From positions 59,941 to 123,940 of the forward strand of contig NZ_JAPMOU010000017.1 of the NCBI RefSeq assembly GCF_028858535.1: 64,000 bases of DNA, read 5' to 3'. Position 1 is the stretch's first letter. Every line of letters begins with the position of its first letter. The notes under the pieces are model-generated. The model had not been told where the DNA came from, did no database searches, and saw nothing but the letters and a program-made list of their open reading frames with translations. Source of the DNA: Spartinivicinus poritis (GTDB lineage: Bacteria; Pseudomonadota; Gammaproteobacteria; Pseudomonadales; Zooshikellaceae). The translations under genes and the position numbers were made by a program. Of this stretch, positions 1-8,956 are shown piece after piece.

Positions 1-2
1 AA

Positions 3-47
3 GCGGCTGATGAGAATATGGGAACCTTGATTGATACACTGGCGTAA
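3..47 (+). CDS. C-terminal end of a protein that starts left of the window
   Basis: An open frame enters from the left edge and stops at TAA (45-47). The last residues read ADENMGTLIDTLA. This amphipathic tail resembles the C-terminal helix of flagellar rod/hook-like small proteins (typically ADE..GTLID), but only 14 residues are visible, so the family is an inference. The next gene begins about 100 bases downstream on the same strand. Confidence 0.4.
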   Translation, partial: AADENMGTLIDTLA

Positions 48-143
48 TTAGCCATTTCTAACAACTAAAGCTAAAGCTGATTTACAAGCAGCCGAAACAA
101 CATTCTATAAAAATGGTCAAACCCTCGTAAGAGGTGAATACAA

Positions 144-1112
144 ATGCAGGTAGTTACTCCAGTTTTAATTCCAACGGTGGTAACGCCTTTTTCTCCACCG
201 GGTAAACCTTCGGATGCCATTAGCCGGGCAGAAACCGAGGCCACTACCTTTGCGCCTATTGACCAAACTCCAGAGCTTTCCCCCAAGCGAGAAATTGAAC
301 AATCTCCTTCCTCATCTGAAGAACAGGCACGTAACCGTCAGCAAGAAATTGTGCAGGCTCAGCAAGAAAGAGAAGAGCAAAGCTCACAACAGATTCAACA
401 GCAGCCTAATCAACAAATTCAAGAGCAACAGCAACAAGCTCAGGAACAGCAGCAACTTGAGCAACAACAGCAGGCTCAGCAGGAACAACAGGATTTAGCT
501 GTTATTAGAGAACTGGCTCGACGTGACCGTGAAGTCCGTGCTCATGAGCAAGCCCACCAGGCCGTGGGTGGCCGATTTGCGGGAGCGGCTAGCTTTACGT
601 TTCAGCGCGGACCAGATGGTGTTGCCTATGCTATAGGAGGTGAAGTACCGATTGATGCTGGGCCAGTAGCGAATAACCCAGAAGCAACCATCCAAAAAGC
701 ACAAACAGTTCGACGAGCAGCATTGGCACCCGCACAACCATCTGCACAGGATCGAGCAGTCGCAGCACAAGCGACTCAGCTAGAGCTGCAGGCGCGACAA
801 GATTTAGCCATCCAACAGCAAGAAGAAGCAGCAATTGCCGAGGCGGAGCGTCAAGCTGATGCAGAGTCAGACGAGGTAACTGCAGAAACCACTACAGCAG
901 AGGCTTCAGAAACAACGCAAAATACCGAAGAGGCTCAAGCAACGGTTCAGGCTCAACCTGCAGGTGCTGAAGAAACAACCACAGTACAAGCTGAAATAGC
1001 AGAGCCACAAACTGAGCTGAATCGTCGAAACCTTACTGTCTATAATGATTTTGTTGAGCTGGCCAGAAGCAGCCAACAGACAAGCCAAACCCCCATTGAT
1101 TTAATTGCATAA
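144..1112 (+). CDS. SprA-related putative metalloprotease (CJM1_0395-like)
   Basis: 322 aa. Residues 1-120 are low complexity and very Gln/Glu-rich (about 75-118), probably disordered or coiled coil. A conserved block follows at about 125-230, with HEQAH at 134-138 (an HExxH zinc-protease signature), then ASFTFQRGPDGVAYAIGGEV and a Gln/Ala-rich helical stretch. This order is that of the SprA-related family (PF12118 as I recall), annotated as putative metalloproteases; substrate and activity are unknown. The C-terminal 90 residues are acidic and Thr/Glu-rich. The ATG at 144 is preceded by AAGAGGTGA at suitable spacing. No signal peptide is seen. Family fairly sure; function inferred only from the motif. 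Confidence 0.7.
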   Translation: MQVVTPVLIPTVVTPFSPPGKPSDAISRAETEATTFAPIDQTPELSPKREIEQSPSSSEEQARNRQQEIVQAQQEREEQSSQQIQQQPNQQIQEQQQQAQEQQQLEQQQQAQQEQQDLAVIRELARRDREVRAHEQAHQAVGGRFAGAASFTFQRGPDGVAYAIGGEVPIDAGPVANNPEATIQKAQTVRRAALAPAQPSAQDRAVAAQATQLELQARQDLAIQQQEEAAIAEAERQADAESDEVTAETTTAEASETTQNTEEAQATVQAQPAGAEETTTVQAEIAEPQTELNRRNLTVYNDFVELARSSQQTSQTPIDLIA

Positions 1113-1263
1113 TACTCCCAAGGCTTAATTATCCTTTGGTTAGCCTAAAACCTCTTTCCCTATTCATAGTCATAATGTGAAGACTGGTTTTTAAAAGTAC
1201 CTGTTTTGTCTTCTATGTGGCTTACTAGTCAATAAAAACACTAGGTTAGAAAAACAATCATGC

Positions 1264-1292
1264 TTGACAATAGACAAAACTGAACTTATGTT
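1264..1292 (+). promoter_or_regulatory. Sigma70-type promoter of the first acyl-CoA dehydrogenase
   Basis: TTGACA (1264-1269), a 17-base spacer and TATGTT (1287-1292) form a good promoter in the 305-base gap before the acyl-CoA dehydrogenase. The implied leader is about 120 bases. It contains an inverted repeat, GATCACT...AGTGATC (about 1323-1353), of unknown use. Confidence 0.5.
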
Positions 1293-1293
1293 T

Positions 1294-1307
1294 TAAACAA
1301 TTGTTTG
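1294..1307. promoter_or_regulatory. PsrA/FadR-type fatty-acid operator candidate
   Basis: AAACAATTGTTTG fits AAAC-N4-GTTTG, the palindrome bound by PsrA-type TetR regulators of fatty-acid degradation genes in Pseudomonas. It starts immediately after the -10 of the promoter above, so a bound repressor would block RNA polymerase. The site is seen; its regulator is inferred. Confidence 0.4.
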
Positions 1308-1417
1308 ATTTTATGGGATTTCGATCACTGAGCCTAATTCAGAGAAGTGATCACTAAGAAAGCTAAACTATCAATATATCCAGGGTATAACGAGAATAAT
1401 ATTGAGGTGCGTTGACG

Positions 1418-3226
1418 ATGCCAGAGTATAAAGCCCCCTTACGAGATATTCGGTTTGTACGCGATGAAGTGCTGTCTTACCCAGAGCACTACGCGACTTT
1501 ACCAGGCTGTGAGGAAGCCACCCCAGATATGGTCAATGCCATATTGGAAGAAGGCGCTAAATTTTGTGAACAGGTATTGGCACCTCTAAACCAGGTGGGT
1601 GATCAGGAAGGCTGCCAGTTAAATGATGGTGAGGTGAAGACCCCAACTGGCTTTAAAGAAGCCTATCAACAATATGTTGAAGGTGGCTGGCCTTCATTAG
1701 CTCATGAGCCTGAGTATGGTGGCCAAGGACTGCCAGAATCGCTAGGACTAGTGATGAGTGAGCTAATTGGCGAGTCCAACTGGTCCTGGGGTATGTATCC
1801 TGGCTTGAGCCATGGAGCGATGAACACCTTAGCTGCCCACGGTACAGAAGAACAAAAACAGTTGTATTTGACCAAACTGATTTCAGGTGAGTGGACAGGC
1901 ACCATGTGTCTTACGGAGCCACACTGTGGAACTGATTTAGGTTTGCTTAGAACCAAAGCTGAACCTCAAGCCGACGGTAGCTATAAAATTTCAGGCACCA
2001 AAATATTTATTTCTGCTGGTGAGCATGATATGGCAGACAATATTGTGCATATCGTATTGGCAAGACTGCCAGATGCGCCAAGCGGCACTAAGGGTATTTC
2101 GTTATTTATTGTGCCGAAGTTCGTAACTAATGAGCAAGGTGAGCTTGGCGATCGTAATGAAGTCAGTTGTGGATCACTCGAGCACAAAATGGGCATTCAC
2201 GGCAATGCTACTTGTGTAATGAACTTTGATAGTGCCACAGGTTATTTAATTGGGCCGCCTAATAAAGGCTTAAACTGCATGTTTACGTTTATGAATACGG
2301 CGCGACTAGGTACTGGCTTACAGGGATTAGCCCATACCGAAGTGGCCTATCAGGGTGCACTGGCTTACGCCAATGAGCGACTACAAATGCGTTCATTAAC
2401 GGGGCCGAAATCACCAGATAAGCCAGCTGATCCAATTATTGTACACCCCGACGTACGACGGATGTTACTTACCATTAAGTCATTCGCTGAAGGTAACCGG
2501 GCGCTGGCTTATTATGCCGCGAAATTAGTGGATATAGCGAAACAGGCTGAAAGTGAGGAAGAACGGGAAGAAGCAGATCAGCTGTTGTCTTTCTTAACCC
2601 CTATAGCCAAAGCCTTTATGACAGAAGTGGGTTTTGAGGCAGCTAACCACGGGATGCAGGTGTTTGGTGGGCATGGTTATATCAGTGAGTGGGGCATGGA
2701 GCAGAATGTCCGCGACTGTCGTATAGCATTAATGTATGAAGGCACAACAGGTATTCAAGCACTGGATTTATTAGGCCGCAAAGTGCTGATGACACAAGGT
2801 GAGTCGTTAAAACGTTTTACCAAAATAGTGCATAAATTCTGTAAAGCTAATGAAGAAAATGAGGCTATAAAAGAGTTTGTTGATCCATTAGTGGCACTTA
2901 ATAAAGAGTGGGGTGAGCTAACCATGAAAATTGGTATGGCCGCCATGCAAAATAGAGATGAAGTAGGGGCCGCAGCCTATGATTACTTAATGTATTCTGG
3001 TTACGCTTGCTTAGCTTATTTCTGGGCAGAAATGGCAAAAGTGGCCAGTGAAAAACTGGCGGCGGGTACCACGGAAGAAAGCTTTTACCAAGGCAAACTG
3101 AAAACTGCACAGTTTTATTTCCAGCGGATTTTACCTCGCACACTAATGCATAAAGCTACTATATTGTCAGGTGCTGATAACATAATGGCAATAGAAACAT
3201 CAGAGTTTGGAGAAGTATTAATGTAA
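1418..3226 (+). CDS. Acyl-CoA dehydrogenase, long DmdC-like form
   Basis: 602 aa flavoprotein expected to oxidise an acyl-CoA to the enoyl-CoA and pass electrons to ETF. The order is N-terminal helical domain, middle beta domain ([12 protein letters not shown] near 165, then [12 protein letters not shown]), and C-terminal FAD domain with [11 protein letters not shown] and [12 protein letters not shown] carrying the catalytic Glu position. About 600 aa with a C-terminal extension is the DmdC-like class (3-methylmercaptopropionyl-CoA dehydrogenase family), not the 380-aa class; the true substrate cannot be told. I chose ATG 1418 because GAGG (1404-1407) is 10 bases upstream; an in-frame TTG at 1412 is too close. 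A paralogue lies at 4488-6272. Confidence 0.88.
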   Translation: MPEYKAPLRDIRFVRDEVLSYPEHYATLPGCEEATPDMVNAILEEGAKFCEQVLAPLNQVGDQEGCQLNDGEVKTPTGFKEAYQQYVEGGWPSLAHEPEYGGQGLPESLGLVMSELIGESNWSWGMYPGLSHGAMNTLAAHGTEEQKQLYLTKLISGEWTGTMCLTEPHCGTDLGLLRTKAEPQADGSYKISGTKIFISAGEHDMADNIVHIVLARLPDAPSGTKGISLFIVPKFVTNEQGELGDRNEVSCGSLEHKMGIHGNATCVMNFDSATGYLIGPPNKGLNCMFTFMNTARLGTGLQGLAHTEVAYQGALAYANERLQMRSLTGPKSPDKPADPIIVHPDVRRMLLTIKSFAEGNRALAYYAAKLVDIAKQAESEEEREEADQLLSFLTPIAKAFMTEVGFEAANHGMQVFGGHGYISEWGMEQNVRDCRIALMYEGTTGIQALDLLGRKVLMTQGESLKRFTKIVHKFCKANEENEAIKEFVDPLVALNKEWGELTMKIGMAAMQNRDEVGAAAYDYLMYSGYACLAYFWAEMAKVASEKLAAGTTEESFYQGKLKTAQFYFQRILPRTLMHKATILSGADNIMAIETSEFGEVLM

Positions 3227-3327
3227 TTACTTCTAATAGTAAGAGTTGTTTATTTGTAAAGTTGAAAATTGATAAATCACTAAAAGTGATTCGTCAAAGG
3301 GTTAGAAGGTATTAGCAGCGATGATTT

Positions 3328-3354
3328 GCCCGTAGGTCACTACGGGCTTTTTTT
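3328..3354 (+). terminator. Rho-independent terminator after acyl-CoA dehydrogenase
   Basis: Perfect 7-bp stem GCCCGTA/TACGGGC (3328-3334, 3341-3347), 6-base loop and seven Ts. It lies about 100 bases after the stop. Confidence 0.85.
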
Positions 3355-3371
3355 ATTATGTCCGTTAAAAA

Positions 3372-3698
3372 CTAACCTTCATCAAGTATTGCAAATGTAG
3401 CAAAGGTAGCGATTAATAATAAGCAAACAATCGCGGGTAGTGAGTTTATTTGAGTGAGAAAGCCGCCCAGTATCAACCAGTAAATAGTGAGTCGTTGTTT
3501 TTTATTTTGGTAAGCATTGGTAAATAACCGACGATAGAAGTGTTTGGCGTCAGGCTTTTTATTATGCATCCAGCCGGGAAGGAGCTTGGAGCATAGCCAC
3601 TGAAAAATAAACTTCATAATTACTGCAGCAGTGTTTGAGAGAGGCTTCTGGCTATAGTTGATAGTTAGATAGAAAAAAATAGGTTTATTAGTAGGCAT
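3372..3698 (-). CDS. Small hypothetical membrane protein
   Basis: 108 aa, family not recognised. The C-terminal 40 residues form one or two hydrophobic segments (IYWLILGGFLTQI, AIVCLLLIATFATFAI); the middle is basic (NKKPDAKHFYRRLF). The ATG directly abuts the stop of the upstream PagL-like gene (TAG then ATG), which suggests translational coupling. An internal Met (MKFIFQWL, ATG at 3617) is an alternative start giving 81 aa; neither has a clear Shine-Dalgarno sequence. It may be a membrane accessory of the deacylase, but nothing shows this directly. Confidence 0.45.
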   Translation of the reverse strand: MPTNKPIFFYLTINYSQKPLSNTAAVIMKFIFQWLCSKLLPGWMHNKKPDAKHFYRRLFTNAYQNKKQRLTIYWLILGGFLTQINSLPAIVCLLLIATFATFAILDEG

Positions 3699-4295
3699 CT
3701 AAAACCAGAAACTGAGGTGTATCTGCTGAAAATCAATTCCGTCATTATCACTGGCAATACCTGCATTCGAATAATGAATATAGCGATAGCCTAGCTCAAA
3801 CTGTTGCTGGCTGCCAATTTGCAGCCCTAAACCAATACGGTCTTCAAATTGAAAGTTGCTGCCAAGGTCTACGGCAGAAGTGGCTTTTGCTACGATGCGT
3901 GAATGGGTTAACAAGGTTGCACCTACCCCGATTTCGACGTAGGGAGTGAGGGTGTTCCATAGAGGCTGCCTAGGCTTAATTCTAAATACTGGGCTGAAAG
4001 AAATACCGGTAGTAGACCCATTACCTTCATCAGACAGGTTATCCTGATGGTTTAGTTGGTTTTCCCAGTAAAACAGGCTTAAGTCATAGTAACCAGAAAG
4101 CAACCAACTGGACTCTTTTAACCAGTCTTGCTGCCAGTCCCAAAGAAATGAAACCCGATAGCTATCCATATCTGCGTTTGAGTTGGTTTCTGGCCCGGAA
4201 CCAATAGTCATGCCATCAATAAAGTTATTAGCAGCACAATAGCTGTAACTGAAATAACTTAAGATAAAAATACTCAAAAATTTTATAGGCATCAT
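3699..4295 (-). CDS. pagL: PagL-like lipid A 3-O-deacylase (acyloxyacyl hydrolase)
   Basis: 198 aa outer-membrane beta-barrel. A signal peptide (about 1-20, ending YSYCA) is followed by alternating amphipathic strands and a C-terminal aromatic residue (LSFWF) typical of barrel proteins. The catalytic segment is YRYIHYSNAGI: His174 and Ser176 match the PagL catalytic His and Ser, and Asn177 follows. The acidic partner, Glu in P. aeruginosa PagL 14 residues after the His, is Asp188 here (DNDGID). The family removes the 3-O acyl chain from lipid A. The small membrane gene downstream abuts it. Confidence 0.75.
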   Translation of the reverse strand: MMPIKFLSIFILSYFSYSYCAANNFIDGMTIGSGPETNSNADMDSYRVSFLWDWQQDWLKESSWLLSGYYDLSLFYWENQLNHQDNLSDEGNGSTTGISFSPVFRIKPRQPLWNTLTPYVEIGVGATLLTHSRIVAKATSAVDLGSNFQFEDRIGLGLQIGSQQQFELGYRYIHYSNAGIASDNDGIDFQQIHLSFWF

Positions 4296-4487
4296 ATTGT
4301 GTCCTTACATCTGGTTTATTCCATTATGGGATTGACAGTTAATTATAGAGTTAAATTAGTGATTTACCTTTAGAAAGAATATCAATGAGCCAAAAACTGA
4401 TTAGTCAAATTATGGTGTAACAGGCAGGTTATGTTTGATTTATTATTGATATATCCTGATTAGAAAAACAAACGGAGGGCCACAGTC

Positions 4488-6272
4488 ATGGCTGAGTATC
4501 AAGCACCAATCACAGATATGCAATTTGTGCTGTATGACGTTTTTAAAGCAGATCAACTGTGGTCTCAATGGGAGTCACTAGCAGAGTTGGTTGAGCGTGA
4601 AACTGCCGATGCCATTTTAGAAGAAGCAGGAAAATTAGCCACAAATTTATTGGCACCAATCAACCGGTCTGGTGATGAAGAAGGTGTAAAGTGGGATGAA
4701 GGAAAAGTAACAACACCTTCAGGTTTTAAAGAAGCTCATCGTACTTATGCAGAGGGTGGTTGGGTTGGCTTAACAGGTAATCCAGAATACGGTGGTATGG
4801 GTATGCCAAAAATGTTAGCAGTACAAGTAGAGGAAATGGGGTACAGTGCCAATAACTCATTTATGCTTTATCAAACCCTGTCATCTGGAGCCTGTCTAGC
4901 TATAGATAAACATGCTACTGAGGAATTAAAAACTACTTATCTGGAAAAAATTTACAGTGGCGAATGGTCTGGCTCAATGTGTTTAACAGAGCCTCATGCT
5001 GGTACTGACTTGGGGATTATTCGTACGAAAGCAGAACCTCAAGCAGATGGTAGCTACTTGATAACTGGTACTAAAATTTTTATTACTGGTGGCGAGCATG
5101 ATTTAACAGGCAATATTATTCATCTGGTGTTAGCGAAGTTACCTGATGCGCCAGCAGGCTCAAAAGGGATTTCATTATTTTTGGTACCTAAATTAATGGT
5201 GAATGAAGATGGCTCTTTAAGTGAGAGAAATGCCGTTCACTGTGGGTCAATTGAACATAAAATGGGGATTAAAGCATCCTCTACTTGTGTGATGAACTTT
5301 GATGGCGCCAAGGGCTATTTAGTTGGTGAGGTAAATCGTGGTCTGGTTTGTATGTTTACCATGATGAACTATGAAAGACTATCGATTGGCATTCAGGGGT
5401 TAGGCTGCTCTGAAATGTCATATCAAAAAGCACTTTCCTATGCAAAGGAGCGTATCCAAGGTAAAACAGTTATTGATGGTAAACGCTCTGATAAAGTTGC
5501 AGACCCGATTATTGGGCATGCTGATGTACGGCGAATGCTGCTTAATATTAAAGCAATGACTGAAGCAGGTAGAGCATTTTCTACTTATGTAGCCATGCAA
5601 TTAGATACTGCTAAATATTCAGCTGATGCTGCTACTAAGGCATCTGCTGAAAAGCTGGTAGCACTACTAACTCCAATCACTAAAGCATTTTTCACTGATA
5701 TTGGACTAGATAATTGTGTGTTAGGTCAGCAAGTATATGGTGGGCATGGTTACATTAGAGAATGGGGGCAGGAGCAGCTAGTACGAGATGTGAGAATTGC
5801 TCAAATTTATGAGGGTACTAACGGTATTCAAGCTCTTGATTTGATGGGCAGAAAAGTAGTGCATAATAAGGGTGAGTTCTTTAATTGCTTTGCTGATGAG
5901 GTTAAAACTTTTATCAGCAATGAAAAAAATAATACTGCTTTAATTAAGTATATTGAGCCATTAGAAAGAGCGTTAAATAACCTGGTAGATTTAACGAACT
6001 GGATAATTGAACAGGCGACAAATGATGTGAATGAAGTTGGGGCGGCATCTGTTGAGTATCTTCATGTGTTTGGTTATACGGCATACAGTTATATGTGGGC
6101 GCTGATGGTTAAATCAGCGCTAGAGAAAAAAACTGAAGAAGAGTTTTTTCAAAGTAAGTTGCTAACAGCTAACTATTTTAATCAGCGATTATTGCCGAGG
6201 GTGTATGGACTGACAGAAGCTGTTCAGTCTGGTTGTGGGCCGATGTATGAGTTTGAAGAAGAGCATTTTTAG
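4488..6272 (+). CDS. Acyl-CoA dehydrogenase, long DmdC-like form (second copy)
   Basis: 594 aa with the same architecture as the gene at 1418: CLTEPHAGTDLG, GTKIFITGGEHD, YGGHGYIREWGQEQ and YEGTNGIQALDL with the catalytic Glu. ACGGAGGG lies about 10 bases before the ATG, a strong ribosome site. The two copies are clearly diverged paralogues, so a substrate difference is more likely than a recent duplication. They are separated by the oppositely oriented PagL pair and have separate control regions; I see no AAAC-N4-GTTTG palindrome upstream of this one. Confidence 0.88.
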   Translation: MAEYQAPITDMQFVLYDVFKADQLWSQWESLAELVERETADAILEEAGKLATNLLAPINRSGDEEGVKWDEGKVTTPSGFKEAHRTYAEGGWVGLTGNPEYGGMGMPKMLAVQVEEMGYSANNSFMLYQTLSSGACLAIDKHATEELKTTYLEKIYSGEWSGSMCLTEPHAGTDLGIIRTKAEPQADGSYLITGTKIFITGGEHDLTGNIIHLVLAKLPDAPAGSKGISLFLVPKLMVNEDGSLSERNAVHCGSIEHKMGIKASSTCVMNFDGAKGYLVGEVNRGLVCMFTMMNYERLSIGIQGLGCSEMSYQKALSYAKERIQGKTVIDGKRSDKVADPIIGHADVRRMLLNIKAMTEAGRAFSTYVAMQLDTAKYSADAATKASAEKLVALLTPITKAFFTDIGLDNCVLGQQVYGGHGYIREWGQEQLVRDVRIAQIYEGTNGIQALDLMGRKVVHNKGEFFNCFADEVKTFISNEKNNTALIKYIEPLERALNNLVDLTNWIIEQATNDVNEVGAASVEYLHVFGYTAYSYMWALMVKSALEKKTEEEFFQSKLLTANYFNQRLLPRVYGLTEAVQSGCGPMYEFEEEHF

Positions 6273-6323
6273 AAATGCTCTTAATGGTCAGGTTTGATAG
6301 ATAAATTGTTGCGCGAAGAAAAT

Positions 6324-6341
6324 TGTAAGATATTTCTTACG
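6324..6341 (+). promoter_or_regulatory. GacA upstream activating sequence
   Basis: TGTAAG-ATATTT-CTTACG matches 11 of 12 fixed positions of the GacA box TGTAAG-N6-CTTACA. Its centre is about 64 bases upstream of the predicted start of the sRNA that follows, the spacing known for rsmY/rsmZ-type promoters. Confidence 0.8.
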
Positions 6342-6396
6342 ACAATTGGTGTGTATATCTGATTGAGAGTTTTTTATTTTAAGCTACCATAGCAGC

Positions 6397-6520
6397 CAGT
6401 TTTCTTTGCCCGTAGCAACAGGGATGTTGTTCAGGACGTGGATTAAAGAAAGCGGATTTCTTATGGAGTAGGGTCTGGTAAGATACTCCCCCCGCTATTA
6501 TCTATAGCGGGGGTTTTTTT
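6397..6520 (+). ncRNA. RsmY/RsmZ (CsrB)-type CsrA/RsmA-sequestering sRNA
   Basis: Candidate of about 124 nt. The promoter is TTGAGA (6363-6368), 16 bases, TACCAT (6385-6390). Five GGA motifs lie within 46 bases (6422, 6434, 6440, 6454, 6465). Two sit in hairpin loops: CAACA/TGTTG closing GGGA (6416-6429) and AAGAAA/TTTCTT closing GCGGA (6446-6462). A longer pairing, GGAGTA with TACTCC, leads into the terminator: a 9-bp stem CCCCCGCTA/TAGCGGGGG (6489-6497, 6505-6513) and seven Ts. Family knowledge: such RNAs titrate CsrA/RsmA and are made on GacS/GacA signalling. The GacA box, length, GGA loops and terminator together make this a strong call, though I could not run a covariance search. Confidence 0.82.
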
Positions 6521-6655
6521 ATGGCTGATCCTGGGTATATTATACAGCCGATCGAGTATAGGCTAACTTTGGCTTAACCCTGTCGTTTAGAACAGGGCAT
6601 TATTGGTTAAAGTGTACTTGACTATATTTATGGCGGTTAACGTTAGGTGTATATG

Positions 6656-8155
6656 TTACATACAAACCCAGCGCCAATCCCATGTGTCAAAGTAACAGCT
6701 GCCACCGGTACTGCCTGAACCTGGTTCGGTTTCAGTACTTCTGACTAACGATTTAGCTTTTTTCACAGCCGCATATGCGTCAATAATACCAGCTCCACAA
6801 CCATAACTATGGCATTTGCTGTTATTTGGAAAGTCTCTGGCAGTGTCAGTTAAAATAGACTTCACTTGGCTTGGGGTAATATCAGGATTTACTGAGTACA
6901 TTAATGCTACTACACCTGCTACATGGGGAGCTGCCATACTGGTGCCCTGATAAAATTCATAGTTGTCTGATCCGGGGCTATCGTCACCAGTATTTAAAGT
7001 AGATAAAATACCTTGAGATTTGTCTTCCCAAACTAGCTCATTATCACTGTTTCGATAGTTTGTTTCACCACCTGGGGCTGCTACAGTGACTTTGCTGCCA
7101 TAGTTCGAGTACCAGGATTTATTGCCATCACGATTAGTAGCGGCAACATTGATAACGCCAGGGCAGTTACCAGGAGATGCATTTGCAGCATTCATGCTTT
7201 CATTTCCAGCAGCAACTACTACGGTGACGCCTTTGTCGACAATATCTTCAATTGTGTAGCGATAGGTCGAAGAGCAACGACCATAACCGCCCAAACTTAA
7301 ATTAATTACTTGGGCTGGATAATTATTAGTGGGAGTTCCCTGTACTTTAAAACCAGCGGCCCAACGCATGCCATCAGTAATATCTGAGGTATAACCACCG
7401 CATTTACCTAACACACGAACAGGTAATATTTTAGCGTTCCAAGCAACGCCAGAAACACCGCTGCCATTATTAGATGTGGCTGCTATGGTGCCGGCAACAT
7501 GGGTTCCATGCCATGAACTTGTTGTATCTCTTGAGGGACTATTGAAGCCACACTCACCTGCGCGAGCGGCATCTCCAGGATCATATTCATTACTGTCTCT
7601 ACCGCTGCCGTCGTTAGCATTGTCACTGTCAGATATAAAGTCATAACCAGATACTAAATTTGCTTCTAGATCGGCATGAGGTCGAACCCCTGTATCAACG
7701 ACTGCTATGACAACATCTTTGCTGCCGGTGGAAATATTCCAGGCTTTTGGTAAATTGATGCCGCCAGTTGAGTCATGATAATTCCATTGTTCACTAAAAC
7801 GCGAATCATTAGGGACTTGTTGTTTGGTCATTATATAATCAGGTTCAGCATACATCACATGACTTTTATCACTTAGTTCCTTGGCTATTTTTTCAGCTGT
7901 TGCTAGATCAACTGACTCGCCAATTTTATATACCTGGGCACCCGTACTGGTGCGGCGTAAATGCTTCAGTGGTTTGCCCGCAACCATAAGTGGTCTGTTT
8001 AAATTTACATCAGCTACAGAAGAGCCGTTTCTTTGTACTTTTTTATATTTAATTATGATTCTATCGGTGGTTGGTGCAATATCAGCTAGAGAGGTTGCAC
8101 TGTAAGTCGCTAATAGTGACGCAGAAACAACAGCAAACAATTTCTTAGGGTTCAT
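6656..8155 (-). CDS. Secreted S8-family serine protease (subtilase)
   Basis: 499 aa. Signal peptide 1-24, an I9-like inhibitory propeptide to about 115 (ending VMYAEPDYIM), then the peptidase S8 domain with Asp154 (VVDTG), His216 (HGTHVAG) and Ser406 (GTSMAAPHVAG). Four or more Cys in the catalytic domain suggest disulfides. A Ser/Gly linker and a short Trp-rich tail (DTWDWRWVCM) end the protein; no PPC or P domain remains. AAGGAGTGAGTAA precedes the ATG. It is convergent with the Rsm-type sRNA; exoproteases are classic Gac/Rsm targets, so control by that system is plausible but not shown. Confidence 0.92.
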   Translation of the reverse strand: MNPKKLFAVVSASLLATYSATSLADIAPTTDRIIIKYKKVQRNGSSVADVNLNRPLMVAGKPLKHLRRTSTGAQVYKIGESVDLATAEKIAKELSDKSHVMYAEPDYIMTKQQVPNDSRFSEQWNYHDSTGGINLPKAWNISTGSKDVVIAVVDTGVRPHADLEANLVSGYDFISDSDNANDGSGRDSNEYDPGDAARAGECGFNSPSRDTTSSWHGTHVAGTIAATSNNGSGVSGVAWNAKILPVRVLGKCGGYTSDITDGMRWAAGFKVQGTPTNNYPAQVINLSLGGYGRCSSTYRYTIEDIVDKGVTVVVAAGNESMNAANASPGNCPGVINVAATNRDGNKSWYSNYGSKVTVAAPGGETNYRNSDNELVWEDKSQGILSTLNTGDDSPGSDNYEFYQGTSMAAPHVAGVVALMYSVNPDITPSQVKSILTDTARDFPNNSKCHSYGCGAGIIDAYAAVKKAKSLVRSTETEPGSGSTGGSCYFDTWDWRWVCM

Positions 8156-8849
8156 TTACTCACTCCTTATAATAATTTTCTTCAACCTGTATGCTCGTGA
8201 CGAAAAATTTTTGGCAAGCACGTCAAATAATGAATTTCAGTCAACATTTTTTCGGAAACTGAAAAAACGCAATTACTAGCTTTCCTAAATTAAACTGCTA
8301 CGTCTTGAGTATTTACTTGTTGTATTTTTGTTATACTAGGCGGGAAGTGGTGTTAACAGCTCTAAACTTAAACTCTCCCCTGAATACAAGTTACGTCGAT
8401 TATATACGGCTACCTTACTGCATAAGTTTTCTTAGAGGCATAAATAGTATTCTTTGTATTCATTATTGTTATTATGATGGCCCCGAATAAGAGTTAATTA
8501 AAAATTGATCGATGTCAAATTATTTTATTGAATATCATTAGTCTTATTTTGTTGATATTAGTACGATTGTTTGACATGGTTGATAAGGTTTTTTTTAGTC
8601 ATTTTTTATACTCAAAGTTTTGTGTATTGAATTAAAACTGACTACAGTTGTGCTTATTGTTGTAAGCAAAAGCTAGGCCAGCTCAGAAGTATAAAAAAGC
8701 AGGTTTTTTTGGTATTTGAGTGCATGTTTTTGAGGCAGGTGCTTTAATTTGGTGGCACAACTTTTTATACAAAAGTTGTAGTTTGGCTGATGACTCTTAT
8801 TGTTGTTGAAAGTATACCCGTCGCGAATCATTTTCAGGTTTTGTTGTGA
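8156..8849. other. AT-rich gene-free stretch upstream of the protease
   Basis: No convincing reading frame. It must hold the protease promoter near its left end. A dyad TGCTTA-N6-TAAGCA occurs at 8651-8668. I could not match it to a known operator. Confidence 0.4.
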
Positions 8850-8956
8850 CCACCACGGATGGTGGAAATGCAGTTTAAGCAGGAGCAGTTAACTGCCTTC
8901 ATTCCTAATCACCAAGGATGGTGTGAATGCAGTTAATGCATGGAGCATTTAACTGT
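8850..8956 (+). repeat. Tandem GGA-hairpin repeat, candidate CsrA/RsmA-binding RNA
   Basis: Two imperfect units of about 46 bases (from 8850 and 8910). Each folds on the plus strand into two hairpins with GGA in the loop. Unit 1 has CCACCA/TGGTGG closing CGGA and GCAGTT/AACTGC with an apical GC-AGGA-GC. Unit 2 has CACCA/TGGTG closing AGGA and an approximately 10-bp stem CAGTTA..ATGC/GCAT..TAACTG closing ATGGA. Stems are kept while loops and inner pairs vary. More GGA motifs follow at about 9054 and 9075, and a GATAGTTAACTATC palindrome lies at about 9038-9051. No gene is downstream on this strand, so an untranslated RNA is more likely than a leader; no promoter or terminator is clear. Confidence 0.55.

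Noticed and set aside
8305..8490. 61-codon open frame beside the subtilase
   Set aside because: No ribosome site and no coding character; likely the protease control region.
8651..8668. TGCTTA-N6-TAAGCA as a GacA box for the GGA-hairpin repeat
   Set aside because: The half-sites are in the wrong orientation and order for TGTAAG-N6-CTTACA.
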